Assembly: GCF_022346545.1 (NCBI RefSeq)
Contig: NZ_JAKRNU010000003.1
Span: 62,001-126,000, forward strand
DNA: 64,000 nt
From: Sporosarcina sp. ACRSM
GTDB taxonomy: Bacteria > Bacillota > Bacilli > Bacillales_A > Planococcaceae
Direction: 5' to 3'
The position numbers and the translations under genes are program-made. The notes beneath the pieces are model-generated. The model made no database searches and was not told the DNA's origin. It saw only the letters and a list, made by a program, of their open reading frames with translations. How positions within the stretch are numbered: position 1 is the first letter of the stretch; each line of letters opens with the position of its first letter. Of this stretch, positions 58,956 to 64,000 are shown piece after piece.

Positions 58956-59962
58956 AGAAGTTACTCGTATTATTATCGATTACCGTATTGATTTTGGCGG
59001 CATGTGGACGGCCATCTGCAGATAGTACAAATGGAAAGGATACAGTGTATACCATTCGGATTGCCCACTTAGTTCCTGAAGAACAATCCTCACATTTGGC
59101 AGCACTCACATTTAAAGAAAAACTCGAGAAGGAATCAAATGGTCGACTAAAAGTGGAAATTTATCCAAATGGTGCTTTATTCGGTTCTGACCGGGAAGCA
59201 ATTGAGGCTGTCCAGCTCGGGAATTTGGAAATGACAATTCCGGCAGTGGCACCGCTTGCTTCGTTCAACAAGAAGTTTATGGTCTTTGATCTTCCGTTTA
59301 TTTTTAATGATCATGAAGCGGCATATAAAGCGCTTGACGGTGAGCTTGGAGAAAGTCTACTGGAGGATCTTCAGAAAAATAGTTTGAAAGGATTGGTATT
59401 TGCAGAAAATGGTTTCCGGCATATGTCAAATCACAAAGGTGCAATTACTTCACCTGATGATTTGAAAGGGATGAAGTTCAGAACATTGGAGAATCCGGTC
59501 CACACCGATACATTTAAATCATTCGGAGCAAACGCATCTCCATTTGCTTTCGGAGAGTTGTATACAGCGTTGCAACAAGGCACTTACGATGCTATGGAGG
59601 CTCCTATCTCCCTTTATTACACGAACAAGTTTTACGAGGTACAAGAGTACTTGACGCTAACTGGACATGTATATGCAGCTACTATACTGCTCATGAATAA
59701 TGACTTCTACAATCAATTACCTGAAGACTTGCAAGCGTTAGTTACTGAAGCTTCTGAAGAATATCGGACAGAACAGCGTGAAATTGCACAAGGGCAAGAC
59801 ATAGAGTTCTTGGAGAAGTTAAAAGAGAATGGCATGAAGGTGAATGAAATAACACCTGAGCAAAAGGATGCATTCCGTGAGGCGGCAAAAGTAGTTTATG
59901 ACAAGTTCACTGCTGAAATCGGTGAAGACTTGGTAGAAAAGGCAAAAGCGGCAAATCAATAA
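58952..59962 (+). CDS. TRAP transporter substrate-binding lipoprotein (DctP family)
   Basis: 336 aa. Lipobox LILAACG puts the lipid Cys at residue 18. The DctP fold shows IRIAHLVPEEQSSHLAALTFKEKLEKES, then GLVFAENGFRHMSNHK...MKFRTLENPVHTDTFKSFGANASPFAFGELYTALQQGTYDAMEAP (core KFRTLENPVHTDTFKSFGAN), where the Arg contacts the carboxylate. As expected for a Gram-positive, it is membrane-anchored. Substrate probably an organic or amino acid, judging by the aminotransferase and peptidase downstream. Confidence 0.93.
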   Translation: MKKLLVLLSITVLILAACGRPSADSTNGKDTVYTIRIAHLVPEEQSSHLAALTFKEKLEKESNGRLKVEIYPNGALFGSDREAIEAVQLGNLEMTIPAVAPLASFNKKFMVFDLPFIFNDHEAAYKALDGELGESLLEDLQKNSLKGLVFAENGFRHMSNHKGAITSPDDLKGMKFRTLENPVHTDTFKSFGANASPFAFGELYTALQQGTYDAMEAPISLYYTNKFYEVQEYLTLTGHVYAATILLMNNDFYNQLPEDLQALVTEASEEYRTEQREIAQGQDIEFLEKLKENGMKVNEITPEQKDAFREAAKVVYDKFTAEIGEDLVEKAKAANQ

Positions 59963-60021
59963 CTGAGAATGGAACCGAGGGGAAACCCTTGGTCCTTCCT
60001 TTCTGAAAGGGAGTGGGATGA

Positions 60022-60516
60022 ATGGGGAAAAGGTTTAACCGATTTGAGGAAAGTATACTTGTAGCAACGCTCGTGATCATGGTCATTTTAATATTTGGGC
60101 AAGTGGTAGGTCGCTATATTTTAGGATCCACACCTAGTTGGACAGAGGAATTGGCACGCTACATACATATTTTCCAAGTATGGATTGGGGCGAGCTATGC
60201 GGTTAAATTTCGTCAACATATTCGGATTGAGGCTTTTATCGAATTATTTAAAGGGGTACCTCGGAAGATATTGGAAACCGTTGGTATTATCATTTGGTTT
60301 GTCATTGCATTATTTTTGGCGGTATTTGGTACACAACTTGTATTGGCAAGCTTACAGAATGGTCAAGTTTCACCTGCTCTTCAAATTCCAATGTGGATTC
60401 CATTCATTGCGTTACCTTTAGGTGGTGCTGGGATGGCCTTCAGACTTATCCAACAAATCGTGGCGGTTTGGCGAGGGAATTACGACAAGCAAGAAAGTGA
60501 GGAAATCATCGCATGA
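60022..60516 (+). CDS. TRAP transporter small permease (DctQ family)
   Basis: 164 aa, four helices, with GRYILGSTPSWTEELARYIHIFQVWIGASYAVK (core TPSWTEELARYIHIFQVWIG), a DctQ hallmark. A GAAAGGGAG site precedes the ATG. Overlaps the dctM start by four bases. Confidence 0.93.
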   Translation: MGKRFNRFEESILVATLVIMVILIFGQVVGRYILGSTPSWTEELARYIHIFQVWIGASYAVKFRQHIRIEAFIELFKGVPRKILETVGIIIWFVIALFLAVFGTQLVLASLQNGQVSPALQIPMWIPFIALPLGGAGMAFRLIQQIVAVWRGNYDKQESEEIIA

Positions 60517-61799
60517 CAATTGCCTTACTGTTCATAACGCTGTTTGTTTGTTTGCTGATTGGTGTTCCAATCGCAATTTCCTTGGGGGTCTCATCACTTG
60601 TAGCAATTTACTTTGGTTCAACGCTTCCACTTTCTATTATTACACAGAAAGCATTTACGTCTCTCGATTCATTTCCATTACTAGCAATTCCGTTCTTTAT
60701 GCTTGCAGGAATTTTAATGGGAAAAGGCGGTGTTTCCAAACGTTTGCTCGATCTAGCGACCACACTAGTTGGATGGATGACGGGCGGGTTAGCGATGGTG
60801 ACAATTGTTGCATGTATGTTCTTTGCGGCTATCTCCGGATCTGGTCCTGCAACGGTTGCTGCAATTGGTGGTTTTATGATCCCGGCGATGGTTGCGCGTA
60901 AATATGATGGTGGATTTGCTGCAGCTATCTCGGCGTCAGCTGGATCGATCGGTGTAATTATTCCACCGAGTATTCCGTTCGTTTTGTATGGCGTTATTGG
61001 TGGTGTTTCAGTTGGTAACATGTTTCTTGCGGGAATTATACCTGGAGTATTGATTGGAATCGGATTGATGATTACAGCATATTTCATCGCCAACAAACGG
61101 GGATATAAACCATCCGAAACTGAAGTATTTAAATTTATGGATGTATTGAAAGCGACGAATGATGCTAAATGGGCTTTACTCATACCTGTTATCATATTGG
61201 GCGGAATTTACGGCGGTATTTTCTCGCCGACAGAAGCAGCAGTCGTTGCAGTTGTTTATGCATTTATTATAGGGAAATTCGTATACAAAGAACTAACATG
61301 GGAGGATTCCTTTAAGTCTTTCCGTGAGGCTGTAGTTATCAATGCGACAACGATGATCATTATTGGCTTATCTGTTTCATTTGCATACTTCATGACACTT
61401 GAACAAGTTCCCAATCAAATCGCAGCATTTTTAACGGACTTTTCTAGCAATCCTTTTGTGATATTGCTTGCAATAAACCTGTTGCTTTTAATCGTTGGTA
61501 TGTTTATAGATACGATTTCAGCACTAGTTATTTTGACACCTATACTTTTGCCAGTTGTTATGGCAGTTGGAGTAGACCCAGTCCATTTTGGGGTCATTTT
61601 GGTAGCTAACTTGGCGATTGGCTTCATTACACCGCCGTTAGGTGTCAATCTATTTGTTGCTTCCAGTGTAGGGAATGTAAGGTTTGAAAAAATTGTCGTT
61701 TCAATCCTTCCATTCTTACTTTCAATGATCATCTGTTTGCTCGTCATCACATATATTCCGGCGCTTTCTTTATGGCTGCCAAATCTTCTTGGGAAATAA
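60513..61799 (+). CDS. TRAP transporter large permease (DctM family)
   Basis: 428 aa, about 12 helices. DctM landmarks include IPFFMLAGILMGKGGVSKRLLDLA, ISASAGSIGVIIPPSIPFVLYG, GIYGGIFSPTEAAVVAVVYA and FITPPLGVNLFVASS. Forms the Na+-coupled membrane channel with DctQ and receives substrate from DctP. Confidence 0.94.
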   Translation: MTIALLFITLFVCLLIGVPIAISLGVSSLVAIYFGSTLPLSIITQKAFTSLDSFPLLAIPFFMLAGILMGKGGVSKRLLDLATTLVGWMTGGLAMVTIVACMFFAAISGSGPATVAAIGGFMIPAMVARKYDGGFAAAISASAGSIGVIIPPSIPFVLYGVIGGVSVGNMFLAGIIPGVLIGIGLMITAYFIANKRGYKPSETEVFKFMDVLKATNDAKWALLIPVIILGGIYGGIFSPTEAAVVAVVYAFIIGKFVYKELTWEDSFKSFREAVVINATTMIIIGLSVSFAYFMTLEQVPNQIAAFLTDFSSNPFVILLAINLLLLIVGMFIDTISALVILTPILLPVVMAVGVDPVHFGVILVANLAIGFITPPLGVNLFVASSVGNVRFEKIVVSILPFLLSMIICLLVITYIPALSLWLPNLLGK

Positions 61800-61828
61800 G
61801 CACAATGACTGTTGAAAGGTGAATACGA

Positions 61829-62983
61829 ATGAAATTAACTATTAATGAACATGTGGAAATGTTACAAGTTCCTGGTATCCGTCAATTTTCAAACAAACTT
61901 ATCCATTATCCGGATGCTGTGAACCTAACGATTGGCCAGCCGGATTTTCCGACGCCAGAAGCTGTGAAACTAGCGGGGATAACAGCGATTGAAAACAATC
62001 AGACAGGATACTCCCATAATGCAGGTTTACTTGAACTAAGGCAGGCAGTATCTTCTTTTTTTACATGGAAGTATGGATTTAGTTATGATCCTGAAAAAGA
62101 AATTGTTATTACGAATGGTGCGAGTGAAGCAATTGACTCAGTCTTCCGGACAATACTATCGCCTGGTGATGAGGTCATTCTACCTACGCCGCTCTATCTC
62201 GGTTATGAGCCGATTATTAATTTATGCGGGGCGAAAGTTGTCTACCTCGATACGACAGACACGGAATTCCGTCCATCGCCAGAAAGACTGGAGTCACTGA
62301 TAACCTCTAAGACGAAGGCGATCTTGTTTAATTTCCCATCCAATCCGACGGGTGTGACGATTGAAAAAGAGCAGATGGACGAACTGGTAGCAGTTCTCGA
62401 AAAGTATCAACTATTTATCATCTCCGATGAAATTTATAGTGAAAACACATTTTCTGGAGAGCATGTCTCTTTTGCTCAGTATGGAGTATTGCGGAACCGT
62501 CTTTTCCTGATACATGGTCTGTCGAAGTCGCATTCAATGACTGGGTGGAGAATCGGCTATGTATTGGGGGCGGCCCATTTCATGGAGCATGTGTTGAAAG
62601 TCCATTTATATAATTCGGTCTGTGCATCTGTACCAAGCCAGCATGCGGGAATCGTAGCCTTAAATGAGTGTCGACATACTCCTGCAGAAATGAATATGGA
62701 GTACGTGAAAAGACGTGATTTTGTTTACAATCGGTTGAGGGAGATGGGCTTGGATGTTGTCAAACCGAATGGTGCATTTTATATTTTCCCGTCCATTAAA
62801 AAATATGGTATAGATTCCTTTAGCTTTGCAACGAAGCTACTCAAGGAAGGCGGAGTGGCCGCCGTTCCGGGAAGTGCCTTCACAGATTACGGGGAAGGTT
62901 ATTTGAGGATTTCTTATGCATATGCAATGCCTGTGTTGGAAAAAGGAATGAATCGTTTGGAAAAGTTTTTACAAAGATTATAA
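61829..62983 (+). CDS. PLP-dependent class I/II aminotransferase (PatA-like)
   Basis: 384 aa fold-type I aminotransferase. NLTIGQPDFPTPEAVK at the N-terminus, SGYSHNAG-type GYSHNAGLLELRQAV segment, NFPSNPTGVTIEKEQ, the Asp-x-x-Tyr in IISDEIYSE and the PLP Lys in HGLSKSHSMTGWRIGYVLG are present. Resembles Bacillus PatA/N-acetyl-L,L-diaminopimelate or aspartate-type aminotransferases; in this operon a catabolic role on the TRAP substrate is likely (inference). Confidence 0.9.
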   Translation: MKLTINEHVEMLQVPGIRQFSNKLIHYPDAVNLTIGQPDFPTPEAVKLAGITAIENNQTGYSHNAGLLELRQAVSSFFTWKYGFSYDPEKEIVITNGASEAIDSVFRTILSPGDEVILPTPLYLGYEPIINLCGAKVVYLDTTDTEFRPSPERLESLITSKTKAILFNFPSNPTGVTIEKEQMDELVAVLEKYQLFIISDEIYSENTFSGEHVSFAQYGVLRNRLFLIHGLSKSHSMTGWRIGYVLGAAHFMEHVLKVHLYNSVCASVPSQHAGIVALNECRHTPAEMNMEYVKRRDFVYNRLREMGLDVVKPNGAFYIFPSIKKYGIDSFSFATKLLKEGGVAAVPGSAFTDYGEGYLRISYAYAMPVLEKGMNRLEKFLQRL

Positions 62984-63012
62984 AGTGTTTTTGATGATAA
63001 GGAGGAGTTGGA

Positions 63013-64000
63013 ATGGGAAGCTATCGATGGGGGACACCAGATAAACTTCGATCACTTTTATGCGAGCTCGTTAGCTGGGATAGTCGTACTTTAACAGAAG
63101 GGGAGCGTACATTTGCGCCGAAAGTCGCCGAGAAGCTAAAAGGGTTGGATTATTTTCAGGCCCATCCAGATCACTTGGAATTGCATGATGCTGGTTTAGG
63201 CAGACAGCTTGTTACGGCTTTGTATAAGCATCCGCAAGCGACAGAGACGGTTGTACTGATCAGTCATTTTGATACAGTATGGACAGAGGAGTACGGGGTG
63301 CTTGAGCCGCTTGCTTGTCATCCGGAGGAACTAACGAAAAAATTGATGGAACCCGCTTTTAAGAAGGACCTTCCAGAGGATGCACGGATTGATCTCGAGA
63401 CGGGGAAATATCTATTCGGTCGAGGCACGATGGATATGAAGATGGGGCTTGCCCTTCATATGCAACTTATCGAAAAGGCAAGTATCGAACAGTGGCCGAT
63501 CAACCTTGTCTTGACGACGGTACCGGATGAAGAAGTGAACTCGGCAGGTATGCGTGCGGCCGTGACGGAACTTGTCCGACTCCGTGATGAACATGATTTG
63601 ACTTATAAATTATTTTTCAATAGTGAACCGTCATTTTCACAAAATCCAGCAGATATTAAAGAATATGTTTACTCAGGCACTGTTGGGAAAATTATGCCTG
63701 CTGCCTTATTCTATGGAAAAGAAACGCATGTCGGCGAACCGATGAAAGGGATGACGGCAAATTATATTGCCTCATTCTTGACGCAACGGATGGAGTGGAA
63801 TGAGCTTTTTCGTGAGACGGACCTCGGTGAAAGTACACCACTGCCGGTTTCCTTGCAACAAAAGGATTTGAAATTGCAATATTCCACGCAGACACCTTAT
63901 CGTGCAGTGGCGCTGTACAATGTCTTTTTACTGAAGCGCAATGCGACGGAAGTGATGGACCTGTTCGAACAGGTCGCAACGGAAGCGATGGGCGCTTGCA
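63013..64000 (+). CDS. M20 family metallopeptidase, RocB-like (cut by window end)
   Basis: Open frame from ATG 63013 (AAGGAGGAG 6 nt upstream) to the last base of the window, 329 codons with no stop. Metal-site motifs: ISHFDTVW (His-x-Asp), FGRGTMDMKMGLALHMQ (Asp bridging residue) and VPDEEVNSAGM (Glu-Glu). The GKYLFGRGTMDMKMG form is typical of RocB-like arginine-utilisation peptidases. Probably hydrolyses an N-acyl or peptide-like substrate before or after the aminotransferase step. Its 3' end lies outside. Confidence 0.88.
   Translation, partial: MGSYRWGTPDKLRSLLCELVSWDSRTLTEGERTFAPKVAEKLKGLDYFQAHPDHLELHDAGLGRQLVTALYKHPQATETVVLISHFDTVWTEEYGVLEPLACHPEELTKKLMEPAFKKDLPEDARIDLETGKYLFGRGTMDMKMGLALHMQLIEKASIEQWPINLVLTTVPDEEVNSAGMRAAVTELVRLRDEHDLTYKLFFNSEPSFSQNPADIKEYVYSGTVGKIMPAALFYGKETHVGEPMKGMTANYIASFLTQRMEWNELFRETDLGESTPLPVSLQQKDLKLQYSTQTPYRAVALYNVFLLKRNATEVMDLFEQVATEAMGAC

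Overview
The window looks like a chromosomal segment of a low-to-moderate GC Gram-positive of the Bacillales, most probably Planococcaceae (Sporosarcina/Lysinibacillus-like). Support: AGGAGG-type ribosome sites with frequent GTG/TTG starts, a LiaI-LiaH-LiaF-LiaS-LiaR cell-envelope operon, a preQ1-I riboswitch on queT, a perfect CcpA cre site before a CitM-type transporter, Fur boxes before a FecCD-type iron ABC system, PucR-type regulators and a YhxA-like class III aminotransferase. The genus is inference; no rRNA or housekeeping marker is present.

Layout. (1) 0-3 kb: two AGCS alanine/glycine symporters (the first cut by the window edge) around an SDR dehydrogenase. (2) 3.1-16.6 kb: a catabolic region built by tandem duplication and reciprocal gene loss. 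It has two near-identical PucR regulators, two CoA-acylating (methyl)malonate-semialdehyde dehydrogenases, two near-identical class III aminotransferases, and one four-gene HcnABC/opine-oxidase-like Fe-S flavoenzyme. Each duplicated block keeps a decayed stub of a gene that survives in the other. The set fits amine or opine oxidation, transamination of an omega-amino acid such as beta-alanine, and conversion of the semialdehyde to acyl-CoA. (3) 16.6-21.5 kb: a sodium:solute symporter with a 40-aa membrane partner and a 161-aa two-repeat protein, a BCCT transporter, and a glutathione peroxidase. (4) 21.5-28.3 kb: Fur-controlled iron-siderophore uptake (two lipoprotein receptors, ATPase, two permeases) with an FNR-type flavoprotein reductase. 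This part and the preceding one carry a 225-bp dispersed structured repeat plus shorter modules. (5) 28.3-35.8 kb: small HTH protein, queT, a CitA/DcuS-CitB/DcuR two-component system, an orphan TctC receptor, an AbrB-family membrane protein, and a CitMHS transporter. (6) 35.9-43.4 kb: accessory region with a ParE/RelE toxin-antitoxin pair, an orphan AAA ATPase, many small membrane proteins (several under 60 aa) and a decayed phage replisome-organizer gene. (7) 43.4-54.7 kb: a structured RNA-like element, aquaglyceroporin, FdhA-type formaldehyde dehydrogenase, a VanR-like two-component system with a 58-aa membrane ORF between regulator and kinase, CPBP protease, DinB protein and the lia operon. 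(8) 54.8-56.7 kb: a cluster of six DnaA-box-like sites, then dedA and uppP. (9) 56.7-64 kb: GlcD-type flavoprotein oxidase, then a GntR-controlled TRAP transporter operon with a PatA-like aminotransferase and a RocB-like M20 peptidase cut by the window end.

The strongest items for a second look are the reciprocal-loss duplication and the pathway it implies, the 225-bp repeat pair (5 differences in 225 positions), the DnaA-box cluster away from any dnaA gene, the 58-aa ORF coupled at both ends inside a two-component operon, and the TctC-AbrB pairing. All functional calls rest on motif and family recognition by eye; no database search was run.
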